The translations under genes were made by a program, and so were the position numbers. Shown in pieces: positions 37,001-48,705 of a stretch of 64,000 nucleotides of DNA (position 1 is its first letter; every line of letters begins with the position of its first letter). The notes beneath the pieces were generated by a model, which saw nothing but the letters and a program-made list of their open reading frames with translations, did not search any database and was not told the DNA's origin. This stretch comes from Rotaria socialis (lineage: Eukaryota; Rotifera; Eurotatoria; Philodinida; Philodinidae): assembly GCA_905331475.1 (NCBI GenBank), contig CAJNYU010003244.1, positions 62,001 to 126,000 on the forward strand. The letters run 5' to 3'.

Positions 37001-37490
37001 TGAACTGGGGGAAGAATGAGAAGCTTTTAAAATTTCATTTGTACATTGCTGGATCTTTTTAGAAGACCATGCATTGTGATGATTTTAATGAAAACTTTTG
37101 TAAGTTTTAATGCATATACATATCCTAATGATTTCCCCTTTTTTGTTCATACCTTATTTGTTTTCCAGTATTTTTCACATTAGAATTGTCATTTCCATAA
37201 TTTTTTAAGGCAATATTTATTGTGTTTTGTGGTAATGGTTTGCTTTTTTTGTTGCTTGCTTTGCTTTTTTTGTATAATTTATCATTTATTTATATTTATG
37301 AAATTTAAAATATTATTATTTTTAATTTTCTATAGAGGAAATAGAAATGAAACTTGAAAGTGTTAACGCATCACCAATAAATAATAGTACAAGTACAATC
37401 GATACACCAGGTGATAGTCCAAAATTGGAGCAACATTCATCATCTCGTGCACAATCCTCACGTACGATACTTACTGAAATCGCTAGTTGA
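34076..37490 (+). CDS. voltage-gated potassium channel, Shaw/KCNC (Kv3) type
   Basis: Delayed-rectifier K+ channel alpha subunit of the plasma membrane, tetrameric through its T1 domain. Exon 1 (34076-34133) encodes [19 protein letters not shown] and joins exon 2 at 34207 ([20 protein letters not shown]). T1 holds the zinc-binding pattern of non-Shaker Kv channels (His in [11 protein letters not shown] in NQVEPCCW). S1-S6 follow. S4 reads [20 protein letters not shown], the pore [14 protein letters not shown], and S6 has [19 protein letters not shown], the Shaw-type PVPV gate and tail. The C terminus carries a glycine-rich tract (codons about 35710-35815) not seen in textbook Shaw channels. 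The shared exon ends near 35990 (...NRIG/E), after which two different last exons fit. An in-frame upstream Met at 33890 is rejected because family N termini align with 34076. Confidence 0.96.
36689..36771 (+). CDS. Kv channel alternative last exon A
   Basis: Acceptor atatag before GACATGG. Joined in phase 1 to the shared channel exon ending near 35990, it encodes [20 protein letters not shown] and then HPHVAKV and a stop. The phase is correct, and the peptide is polar and Pro/Ser-rich like known Kv3 tails. It would be used instead of the exon at 37336-37490, since it ends in a stop. Confidence 0.7.
37336..37490 (+). CDS. Kv channel alternative last exon B
   Basis: Acceptor tctatag before AGGAAATAG. 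Joined in the same phase 1 to the shared exon, it encodes [20 protein letters not shown], a Ser/Thr-rich segment with possible phosphorylation sites ([10 protein letters not shown]), and ends [10 protein letters not shown] before the stop at 37488-37490. It lies about 560 bp beyond exon A and is compatible only with skipping it. Confidence 0.7.
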
Positions 37491-38168
37491 ATATGATTTA
37501 TTATGGATATTTCTAGTCAAACGCAAAAGTTTCTCCTTTTAATATTTACATGAGAAATACACAAATATATATATATATATATCTTTAAATAACGTGAATG
37601 CCGTCCTGTACAGTTTAATGTAGTCCTATTTCTTTTCTCTTTTCTTTCTCTATCGAGTTCATATTTTATATTGTTGCCACATTGTGATTGAATTTTTCTT
37701 TCTTTATTCTCTACACTTGTTTTCATTTCGTACCACATTTGTTCGAACGAGCAGCCATATGAAATAAACGAAACAATTTGCAATTGAAAAACAAATTAAC
37801 TAGTTATAATATCTTCTAGATATTTGTTTAATCGTTGGAATTGTTATCAGAGAATAGTATACTTTGTTTAATTAACTTTACCGGGTGCATCGAACAATTA
37901 AGTAATGATCACGAATACTGAATAGTAGTAGCTGATTAATAAGAGAAGAAGAAGAAGAAAAAAAAGGAGAGTAGATGAAGATACGATTCCCCTTAAGAAT
38001 TTGACCGAAAAAACAAAAAAAAATATGATGACCTTGACAGTAGAACCTGTCTGGGAATTCATTTGTATATAGAGAAGAAAAATCAAGAAGAAGAAACAAT
38101 CAAACAAATTATGAATAGAGAAGAAAAAAAAGAAATTTTGACATTAGGGAATAAGTTAATGATTATAT
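37491..38168. other. convergent intergenic stretch
   Basis: Between the 3' end of the Kv gene (plus) and the 3' end of the long minus-strand gene. AT- and purine-rich with a TA repeat near 37566-37581 and an AAG-rich run near 37945-37965. Most likely two 3' UTRs; no further exon is visible. Confidence 0.5.
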
Positions 38169-41100
38169 TCATGTTCGTAATTCTTTACCAAAACTTGCAT
38201 CAATACGACGAACGTATTCTTCACACCAAACACGTAATGATAACTTAATTAAATAAAATATTATCAATGCAATATATATAATATCTATTGAGGGAAATGG
38301 AATAGATTACTTACTTCACAAGTTGTAATAATTGATTTGATCTCCGCATGTTGAGTAATTGGTTCAATATCTGTATCGCTATATAATGAAGGTGCCCATT
38401 CATGTGGCAAAGCCTGTGTTAATAAAAGAAAACAAATAGTATTTTTTATGCGTCCTCCCGTTTGTTTGTTTGTAATGACATACGAGTATTTGAGAGATGG
38501 ATTTAACTGCTCGACGGCCAACATACAATATAACCGATGCTAGAACTTTAAGACTAGCTGCTTGATTTGTTGGTAATTCACCAAGTAAAAATCGATATTT
38601 GATTGGTTTGATAAGTAACTTTTGGAGAAAAAAGAGTAACGGTTATAAATATATTTTTCTTCTTCTGTTTGATCAGAGTAATAGACCTACTGTAGTGACA
38701 AGAGCTCGGAAAATGAAAATTCCAATAAGTAAAAGTATTGCTCGTTGTTTGGTTATGTTTATAATTTTTGTTTTATTAAATTCAAGAATTTCCTTTAAAA
38801 CCAAAATTTCATTGCAATAAAATAATTTAATACAAAATAGAAATAGAAATAATACCTTTTCACATTGCCAAAAATAATTATCAGGAAAAGGATTTCCATC
38901 TTGAATAAGTGCTGCAACAGCTGAATTTTTAGCTGTACCAAGAACACCATCTTTTGGCTAGAATAAAGAAGCACAAAAAAAGTTTTCTTTTAAATATTAT
39001 TTGTTCATCTAATAGATTTCATTATTTCTGTACCATAAAATCAACAATTTTTGAAATAACATTCTTTAATACTTGACCAATAAGGTTAATTGCTCCAAGG
39101 TAATGTTTCGATGAAGCATTTAAAGCATCTTTCAATTCAATTGGACTACTTATAGCTTGAATAAGTGCATAATAAATTGGACCATCCGGTTCAAGATAAA
39201 CACGATGCAATGCAACCATTATTTCTTGTACGCGAATTTTATGTATAGTTGCACTTAAAGTTTGAGTTGGACGATTCTTAATATAAAATTGTTCTAATCA
39301 TAGTAAACGTTAATTTCTTCTTTTTCTTCTCTTATACTTACTATTCGGCTTCTAGCAGCGCGACGTTTGAGTGTATTTATAAATACAATACCGATTGCTA
39401 CTTTTTTAAATAGTGGTACATGGAATCGAGCTTGTTGCAATTGTTGTTGTTGTTGATGTTGAGGTGGTGGTAGAATGCCTTCAGTAAAAAAACCATCATG
39501 GCCTATGATAGAAATAAAATATGATGATATATATATATATAGTGTTTTACATCCATGAAGCAAAAGGCAAAATTTAGGAAGTTAATCAATTCTTTTTGTC
39601 TTAATTCTGCTCTAATAGAGCACAACATAAAAAGGGAGACAATTTTCGATGTGCTAATTTTTCGAATGAATCTATTAGTTGTTTAAATATTTTATTCTAC
39701 AAGGAAAAGAAATATAAACTATTATTTTTATTTACCATCTTCCGAGTTTACTCTTGATTTTTGTTTATGATGATAATGATTTACAATTGGCAAATTATTG
39801 TCCACATCGGATTGATCTGCATCAGAATCTACTGAACCGTCAGATTCTAATCGTATGGGCGAGATAAGAAGAAAAACAAACGACCATCAATAATTATTAG
39901 AACTAAGTTCACTGTACGTACTATCTTTTGAGACTGTCTGAGGTATAATTGCTCGAGTTGGCTGTTGCTGATGATGCTGTTGTTGTTGTTGGTGGTGGTG
40001 ATGATGATGATGTTGAGATGAGCCCATCGCTTCTATAGTTAAATGCGCGAACTCACATATATTTATATTAGGTAAAATAAAAACAAGACGCAAGACAAAA
40101 GAAGTGGATAGTTAATAGGAAAAGGTTTTATTTTATTATAAAATAGTGAATATGAGTGCAATAAAATCAAGCGTGTTCGACGTGCAATTTGAAATTATCA
40201 CCTGTCCTTGATAGAAGAAATATATCACTTGGTAAATCAATTAAATGTTCAATATGATCAGGTAAGCCTAATGGTTTTTGATGATTTCGTTGTTGGCGTG
40301 CACTTTCCCTAGCTTGATAGAGAGCTGAATTCGATGGATTTCTTTGAAAATAAAATTTCGAATAAATTATTGCATCTCGATAAAACAAAAAGAACATCAT
40401 TTCATTACTGTGATCGATTTAAACGATTCGAATCCATGCCGGGCGATATCGGAGGTAATTTTGAATAAGAATTAGCACGAATTATACTGCTCGTATTTAA
40501 CTAAAAATTTATGCAAATAAATTTAATAAAAATTAAAAGATTTGATTTATGCATATATATATATAAACTACATCATCATGATCAGGTTGAATATGATTGT
40601 AGTAGTTCATTCTTGGTTGACGCATTTGATTATGCGAATTTGAATTCATTCGAATAAAATCTTTAATTAAAAAAAATTAATTAACTGAAATTTTATATAT
40701 TTATTTACAATACCTGTTTCACCATGACCTCCTGTTGTCATATTTGTGTAGAACGAATCATCTTGTCGTTGTAGACTCAACAATGATGCCTGCCGTCCAG
40801 TCACCGGAGATCCTCCTATACGATATTTGTGAAAATAAATAATTAATATTCATTTAAAGAACGAGATTTTTTAATTAAGAAATTTTTTTTCATTTGAAAC
40901 TATCTTTATTTGTTTAGTTATCAGTATAGATATGCTAAAAATTTCTTTGATTGAGTTTTAAGCTTATATTTCGACCATATATAGACTTTTCAGTTACCAA
41001 AAACAAATCTCCCAAATTTGTAACCTCGAAAAAATACATCCATATCAAAATATCCACTTGCCATAGAAACGGCCTTCTTTTGAAATACAATACATCATAG

Positions 41101-42944
41101 ATTTTGTTTTAAAAGTTTAAATATCTTCACAAGGACATACTTGTTCCGCAGAAAGCTTTTAGATGTTTCTATCAATCATATGATCTATCAATGAATCTGA
41201 TTCTCAGTAGTGCTATAGTGATTAGGTAGAAATAATTTGAGATATTTATAATTCAGCTAACGAAGATAATTGGAATACTAAATCCAAGGCAATTTTCTGT
41301 TGTTCATCATAATCAAGAGAAAATTGCTTCGACAACTCAGAGTATTTCTTCGTAGGTTTAAGATGATGTTTTATACCGATATATGGACTGTAACCTCCCG
41401 GACCACGTCGTTGATGGTCCATTGCTGCCTGAAAAGAAACACAATAAATTAATCTACCAAAGGAAAACGAAAACTTTTAACATCGAATACATACATCAAG
41501 TCGTCGATAGGCTAAATGTCGTCTAGCCATCGAATCGATTAAATCATCCATATTCGAAGATGAATATTGTCGTTCTTCTAGCATATCTACATTAAAATTT
41601 AATAATTACTAGTCAACAGTTTTTCATCGTATACTATGAGATGGTTGTAAATGTAAACGAGGATCGTAAGCATAATTCGATATCATCAACTGCTGATTTG
41701 ATTGACGACCATTATTCAAGGAATCCTTAAAGTTTAAACATGAGACTTTTCCCTATTATTGTTATTATCATTTATCGAACCTCTAGTCGTCGTATTTGAA
41801 AATCTCGCTCAATATCGAAATTATCTTGAACGCCATTTGTCATTCCGATACGATCTAAATCCATGGATACATGCGTATAAATATATATATATATATATTA
41901 ATATTGTTCTCAATTGTAAATAAGAATGTGTACAAACGTGATAAAAAAAAACAACAACAATTCGTGTATTTCCATGTGATACAAACTCAAGTACCTCGAG
42001 ATGGTCCCGAAAATTTACCGATCGGTATTTGGCTTTGAATAGATAATTGTGAGTATGATGTTTGTCGGCTCGAAAGTTTTGGGTTAACTATTTGATGCAT
42101 TAAATTGTTTGAAGAACTGACATTATGTAAATATCGTTCTGTTGGTATAGAATTCGGAAAAGGGACGTGTTCTTCTGAAAAAAGCTTTCCCATTGTTTTA
42201 GAATAATTTTTTGTCGTATCTTTTTCAGATAGAAAAAAATGAAGAAAAACAAATACATACGTGTTCGTTTAATATAATCATCTGTGCTACGACGTTGATG
42301 ATTAAGTTCCTATAAATGAATAATTTAGTGGCCAATTTAATTAAAATGAATTAAATTATTTACAGATTCAATTAAACGAAGACGTAGCTTATGAATATTA
42401 TCTTCAACATTAGTCTCCATCGATCGTGGCAGAAACTAGCGAAAATTAAACCAATGCAGATCAAAAGGAAAAAAATCAATTTTGTAATAAATACAAAACA
42501 AAACTCTCTCTTTTATTCCGTTTTTTTTTTCTTTTACTTAACAAAGGCACGTTAAAGAACGTGTCGTTTCTTTGGTTGAAGTTGTATTTTGTCGTCATAG
42601 TCGATCACTGCTGCTGCCGCGGCAGTCACCATCACAAAATATGATCTTTCCACTTCACTTTTAGCATGAGAAAGAGAGAAAAAGAATTTAATGTCTTGCC
42701 TCATTCTTAAACTTTTATTTCTCGTTTGTGTTTCGTGTAGAAAAAAATACTACTACTATTGAGAATTTTTAAATGTTAATGAAGCAAATACTTACCGTTA
42801 CATCAAATGGAAATCGAGCAAAAACAGGTACACGATTTCTATCAATAGACACAACTGGAAGTCCATGATCATAACTAAGTGTTGGTATGACAACGGATTC
42901 TTCTACCTAATAAAAATATTTGAAGTGTATGATTTGAGTATTTG

Positions 42945-42975
<31 letters not shown>

Positions 42976-43774
42976 TATTTATATATCAAATAACACACAC
43001 CACTTCGTTTTTGGTGCGTGTTTGTAGTTGATTTTGATTCTCTGTTGATGGCTGTGTTGGTGGTTGTATTGATTGTTCACGATATAATAATGGATTTATT
43101 GATGAACTAATAATATATGATTTTTCATAACTTTCATTCGTAGCAGTAGTAGTAGCATTGACGGTTAATTCAGTTAGTGGATCATACTTTGGACTGTTTG
43201 ATTTAGATACTGCAGTAGGATCTGGTTTGTGCACTGGAATAGGTTCTACTTTATGTACTGGAACAGGACCTGCTTTATGCACAGGAGCAGGGCCAAGTTT
43301 ATGTTTATACGACGGAGTAGTATCTAATTTAGGTGTTGCAACAGTATCGAACTTATGTACAACAGCGGTGTCTAATTTATGTGCTGCACCAGCATCTAAT
43401 TTTTGTACGACAGTAGTATCTAATTTATGTGTTGGCTCAACATCTGATTTATGGACTGGATCAGTACCTACTTTTCGCAACGCACGAGTGTCTGATTTAG
43501 TCTGAACCACACGATATAGTCGTAACTGTGGTTGTGACGGTGGTGGCGGTATTGACGCTGGTGGTGCTGGTGTTGGAGGTTGATTGATAATTTGTTTCTG
43601 ATGAGCTGCTCGAAGTGGTGATCTAGGATGTGGAGATAGTTCATTAGCACGAAAGCTTTGTGTTCGTCGTGTACTCCTTGTTGGTGGTAATCGAACATGG
43701 GGTGTATCGAGAACTGGAGGGATTTTCCTAGGTGTTATTGGTAGATTAAGCGATTGTCGTTTTACCTGTGCCAT
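38169..43774 (-). CDS. long multi-exon protein with tandem 10-residue repeats, unrecognised
   Basis: I do not recognise the family. Roughly 17 exons on the minus strand run from MAQVKRQSLNLPITPRKIPP (start at 43774) to a stop at 38169-38171. The N-terminal part is disordered: proline-rich, then about ten copies of a 10-residue unit with HK-L-D (for example DTTVVQKLDA, GAAHKLDTAV) encoded by a 30-bp tandem repeat. The middle is polar with SR/Q segments and a His/Gln run (about 39960-40020). The C-terminal 250 residues look folded and helical: HVPLFKKVAIGIVFINTLKR, IHKIRVQEIMVALHRVYLEP, LIGQVLKNVISKIVDFMVPK, GNPFPDNYFWQCEK, SLKVLASVILYVGRRAVKSI, ending ...CEEYVRRIDASFGKELRT. A scaffold or ciliary protein is possible, but that is a guess. 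A more 5' Met exists in the same open frame (43882), but the sequence between lacks coding character. Confidence 0.7.
43195..43485 (-). repeat. in-frame 30-bp tandem repeat coding HK-L-D units
   Basis: About nine to ten imperfect copies of a 30-bp unit (plus-strand core TCTAATTTATGTGCT-like) within the coding exon of the preceding gene. Because the unit is a multiple of three, the frame is kept and each copy encodes ten residues with a conserved His-Lys-Leu-Asp core. The repeat also keeps an antisense frame open, which is not a gene. Confidence 0.8.
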
Positions 43775-44278
43775 ATGCCTGCCCGCACTGATTCGAATAA
43801 TACAAATGATAAAAAAAACGTATAATTTTTTAATCCTTCTATGATTTCGATAGTGTGAAGAAAAAAAAATAAAAACAACCACTGAATAAATAAGAAATCA
43901 AACAAATAGAAAAAGTAATAAAAGAAAGGGAGTGATTCAAAATTATCCGTAGACGGCAAACAAGGTATTTAAAATAACAATTCAATTGTCAAGTTGCGAT
44001 ACTCTTCTAGTTAAGACCAAACAAAAATAAAGTAAATAGTACCTTCCTCTATGACATAATTTATTACAGAAGTTTAAATTTACATGTAGATTATAAATCA
44101 TGTGTGGAAGAAAATTTCAATACACTAAATTTTCAAAGCCACTGTCGAATAGCGTCATCTCTGTTCATTGAACTATTCCAATGTTTTTCTCCATAGAAAC
44201 TTTATGTAGAAAAAAACGTTGAAAAATGCCACAGTAACAATAATTGTAAAATTCTGGTTGTAAAACACTTACAAAAAC
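43775..44278. other. divergent promoter region
   Basis: About 500 bases between the start of the long minus-strand gene and the start of BAG1. AT-rich, with no repeat or exon seen; it should contain both promoters. Confidence 0.4.
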
Positions 44279-45193
44279 ATGACAAATATAGATATTAAAA
44301 GTCGTTTTTATCTATTACAACTTGAAGTTGCACACGGTAACAAAAGTCATATGCTTGGAAATATAGTGTTACACTATTTAATGCTTATTCACGTAGGTTC
44401 GGATCGATATGATATTCATATTCATATGGAACGACCACCTTTGGTTCTCGATCTTATGCAAGAGATAGAAAACAAAGCCAGAGTTCCTATTATGAATCAA
44501 CAATTACTCTATCGTGGTACGGCTTTGTTCATCGTAACTGAATATTTCAATTTAAAGCGAATTTTCTTTTTCTTTGCAGGGACACGTTTGCATCAAACGC
44601 CCGATAAACCATTGGAAGGCTTTGGTTTATTTAATGGAAATCGTATTATTTTAGTTGGAGAAAAAGTTTGCTAAATAAAAAAAAAGAAGCGATGTATTTT
44701 TGTTTTTCTACAATAAAAATTTTTGGTTTTTAGTTAGCTGGTTTAGAAGATGAACATTTTAGACGTTTATTAACTATAGAAAAAAATGCTAAAATAATTA
44801 ATGATGTAATTGGAGTTGTTTGTCGTGATTTTGAAAATTTAAAAAAAGTAAGAACTCGCCAATAAGTAATACCATATTTTGTTTTGTTTGTTCAACTCAA
44901 ATGTTAGAGTCAACAACCACGAGATCAATGTACACAATTACTTGAAGATTTACAAGCCCATAGTGAACGTTGTCGTTTCGATTTGAAAACATTTCAATCG
45001 CTTGCTAATGACTTGAAAGTTGATTCATCAGAATATGACGCTTATAGAAAAAAAGATCAAGTCGTTAGATTGATTCGAGTCTGTTTTGTTGTTTATTATA
45101 ACAATCTCAATGACAATTTTATGTCTTTTTTTGCTGTAGGATCGCCTAGACATTTTATCAAATATTATTTCTGCTATATCGTCATATCAATAG
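44279..45193 (+). CDS. BAG1-like HSP70 co-chaperone
   Basis: BAG proteins release nucleotide from HSP70 and can link it to the proteasome. Six exons with 45-75 nt introns splice to about 200 residues. The N-terminal region, after the first join (LLQLEVAHGSDRYDIHIHME), is a ubiquitin-like domain: VLDLMQEIENKARVPIMNQQ, LLYRGTRLHQTPDKPLEGFG, LFNGNRIILVGEK. Human BAG1 has [20 protein letters not shown] and CRVMLIGKK at these places. The second half is a helical BAG domain: LLTIEKNAKIINDVIGVVCR, TQLLEDLQAHSERCRFDLKT and the last exon DRLDILSNIISAISSYQ. Order, length and the RxxLVxxI-like third helix (KDQVVRLIRDRLDILSNI) fit the family. The start at 44279 is the first Met; nothing precedes it in frame. 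Confidence 0.88.
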
Positions 45194-45717
45194 AACAAGA
45201 TTGACAACCATGTTCACATCAATCAATAGATCTTCTTCCTTCTTCTTCTTCTTTTTTTCGTTTTTAATTACTGAAACAATATTTTTCTTATATGACTTTA
45301 TGGGTGATATAAATGCATGACAGTCTCAATGTCGTCATTGATTTCTTTTGATAAGAGAAAACTTAAATGAAGGTGATTGAAAGAGAGAGAGAGAGAGAGA
45401 GAGAGCGTGTGCGCGAAAAGCTATGATATGCATCGATGATTTACCTGTTTAAAGTACGAAAGTAAATGAGCACACATTTACAAATGAAACACATATATGC
45501 GTGGTTTATTGATCATGCTCATTGGTCTGTTTCCTTTTTTTTTATTCTCGTAACCAAAATTTCAGTGTATATCGCAGTTTTTTTTCGCTTTTTTTCTTGC
45601 CGTTGTCGAGTTACTCAGACAAATATCGGTATAAATACGTGATATATTATAGACAAGTGCAATAATTGAATATAAACAAGCAGTAATCATACTTATACAT
45701 TCAGAAAAAGAAAGAAC
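45194..45717. other. intergenic stretch with (GA)n microsatellite
   Basis: Between BAG1 and the ankyrin gene on the same strand. Contains a GA repeat at about 45381-45404 followed by GTGTGCGCG, and T-rich tracts; no exon seen. Confidence 0.5.
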
Positions 45718-46925
45718 ATGGGTGCAGTTGTCAGCAAAGATCAATCAGTCATTACAGCTCTTGAAAATCAAGATGCTGGTGAATTAAGAACAGCCTTAAA
45801 AGATTTAACAACCGAAGAAATTCGTAATGTATGTAAGGCATATATTCCTGATGATGAAAACCAATGTACTGTACTTCATTACGCAACATGGCAGGGTATG
45901 ATACAATATACTTTAGTTTGTTTTAACTGAAGACATCGATTTGTTTTCATTCTATAGACAATACCGACCTGCTAGCGCCACTATTGGATTATGTTGATGA
46001 TTTTGAAGTACGTGATGGTCTTGGTTGGACTCCATTAATGACAGCCGTTAACCGAGGTAGTAAACAAAATGCTAGTATGTTATTAGCGCGTGGTGCTCTC
46101 ATTGATTGTGACTGGGCCGGCGGTATGAGTCTTATTGCTGATGCTATGAATTACAACGACGTTGGTAAGATTCACTATTTTTAAATCGAAGAACACTATT
46201 GTTTGCATCATGTATATATATATATATATATATTTAGAACTTGTGACAATGCTTATGGATCATGGTGCTCGTGTTATACCAACGTCTGAAATGCTTGCTG
46301 ATGGTGAAGATCAAAATGCATTTTATTTATTGCATTATGCTGTTGACGATGGCCTCTACGATATAGCAAAATTATTAATTGAAAAGGGCAGAATTCCATT
46401 GAATACATTGGATCAAGCAGGTTGGGGTGCCATTCATTTAGCTGCAGGACATAATAACATTGAGATGTTAACATTACTTATGGAAAAGGGTGCTGATATT
46501 AATATTAAAGTAAGAAAATTTCTTTTGTGGCCGTAAGAAAAGTTTTTATTTTACTTCTTTTCTCAATGCTTTAGGATAGTCAAGGTAACACTCCATTATC
46601 ATGGGCAAGAGAAATGAATGCTATTGGAGCTATTCAGGAATTAGAAAAACGCGGTGCTTCTGCTGATAGGGAATGGCACGGAGAAAAACCAGAATTGAAA
46701 ACTCCCGAAGAACGTGCCGAAGAAACATACCCAGAAGAGGAATATACAGAAGATGTTGAAAGTGAACAATGGCAAGGCGCAAGTAACGGTATTGAATTCG
46801 ATCGATTTGATATTGAGGTTGAAGACCCAAAATTAAAAGCACAGGAATCCCTCAATGGCAAAGATTCCAATATGTTTGATGCACTTCAACATCAACGTAC
46901 ACTTCCTGCTCAAGCCACATATTAA
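45718..46925 (+). CDS. ankyrin-repeat protein with possible N-myristoylation
   Basis: Four exons give about 340 residues; no ortholog is recognised. The start MGAVVSKDQSVITALENQDA has Gly2 and Ser6, the pattern for N-myristoylation, which would put it on a membrane. Ankyrin repeats follow: CTVLHYATWQDNTDLLAPLL (across intron 1), LGWTPLMTAVNRGSKQNASM, LVTMLMDHGARV, FYLLHYAVDDGLYDIAKLLI, AGWGAIHLAAGHNNIEMLTL and QGNTPLSWAREMNAIGAIQE. Five to six repeats are visible, with the TPLM and AIHLAA cores intact. The last quarter is highly acidic (PEERAEETYPEEEYTEDVES) and probably disordered. The third intron and the TA repeat in intron 2 (46211-46234) are short. Function unknown; an adaptor role is only inferred from the fold. 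Confidence 0.85.
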
Positions 46926-48705
46926 CAATTTTGTTTTTTTTTTTAAATTATTATTCATCTATTTGTTACAACGCGTATTTTTAAGAGTTTTTGTTGCCTA
47001 CATTCAATTTGAATGATTCTATACTTTGAAAACGGAAACAAAGGTATTCAAGAAATTGAAAAATTTAGTATCTGAATATAGTGTCATGATAACAGTGCAC
47101 TATCGGACTAGGATACTTATTATGACAAAGTAGAATATTATTTGCCTACGATGATGTTGATTATGAATCGGACTAAATATAAACTTGGATTTTTTTTTGA
47201 CTTAAATTCATAAAAAAAAACATTCATTCCTATACGAAATGATAGAACATTTTCATCTTATAGACAATATTCTACACAATTATAGATGGTCTAGACTCTA
47301 ATTACGATGTACCGTTGGAAGTTTATCTAAAACAAAGAATTTCTATAACTGCCGTTTAAAATTTGAATGATGGGCGATTTTGTCGAGAATATTTTGTTTT
47401 TTTTAGAAGCCTATTGAATTACTTCATAGCAATGTCGAACCTTTTTTGTTTCTTTTTAGGGATTCATAGTTTGCGTATAAGTGTTGATTCTCTTGAAATC
47501 ACAAAAAAAAACGAATTTTAAAATATACAACTTTTTAATGCTTGAAATTCTCCAACTTTTTATTATTAAAGAAGGGAGTATTTTATGCGAATGATAGAAA
47601 ACTTGCATCTACAATTAGTTCGATTTTTTCTAATACTATCTACATGATCTTTCATGAGAAAGACTATATGTAGAGCATACCTACTTTCTATGGTTTTTTG
47701 TTTTTGTTCTGAATGAAGGCTTGTAACTAAATATAAACTAATTGAAAATGATCGAGCGAATATTTTTCGAGCGCCAAGGAACTGAAATATTTACTTTCTC
47801 TTAAATGCAAATTTTTACTATTACTTTGTTATAGCGAAGTGAAATGAAAATATTAATACTTCAGAATTCATAAAAATTGATGAAATTAATAGTTCTGTAG
47901 CTTCTTTTAATACAATATACTTTCTATGTTAGGTCTTCCTCGAAGATGATGATAATACTATTGACTTGTTTCAGTTCTTTTTCTTTCTTAACTCCATACG
48001 TACCTATTCGTAATTAAACTAGGAAATCGTACGATACTTCACAGTTGAGAATACTTCTTTTATAAGTTTTCATTTAATTACATGAAGAAAAAAAGTATTT
48101 TTTTTGTCAGGCGAATGAAACTAATTTTCATTTGTTATTATGCAAATAATAAATTACATCTATTGTTTGTCATACTTGAACTTCAAATCTTTCTGGTTGT
48201 CTTATTTAAATAGAAGAAAATCAATTCTTATTTCATGTTCAATCTCAATCATTTTGTTCACATGTCTTACTTCGTATTATTGATACGAACCGAAAATTCT
48301 TGTGTTTTTCTCAATTTCATCATGCTATTTATTCAATGTAAAAAATCGATGAAATCAAAATTACAGTTTTGCTTTTTATTGTTGTTAGACATCTGAAACA
48401 AAAATTTACTGTAGAATAATATATATATATACACAACAATAACACAAAACAGACATGCGTTACGTAAAACGATAAGACAATACAAAAAGAAACAAAAAAG
48501 AAAAAGAAAACAATAGAATCTCTGTCATCAATTTCGATTGATCCCAGTCAATTCTTCTTCCACTAATTTTTAACTGTTGCAAAATATAGCACCGGAGAAT
48601 AAGAGCGAGATCGTTGATAATATTTAAAATTCGTCACACTTAATGAAGAAGTTGTTTTAAATTTTTTTTTGTTTTGAAATATTTGTTAAACATACGATGT
48701 ATATC
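46926..48705. other. gene-free convergent stretch
   Basis: 1.8 kb between two convergent genes. Very AT-rich with poly-T and poly-A tracts and a short TA run near 48420-48430. I see no coding exon, RNA gene or repeat structure. Confidence 0.5.

Noticed and set aside
43158-43505. 115-codon plus-strand open frame rich in SNLC repeats
   Set aside because: It is the antisense of the 30-bp in-frame tandem repeat of the minus-strand gene, which keeps the opposite strand open.
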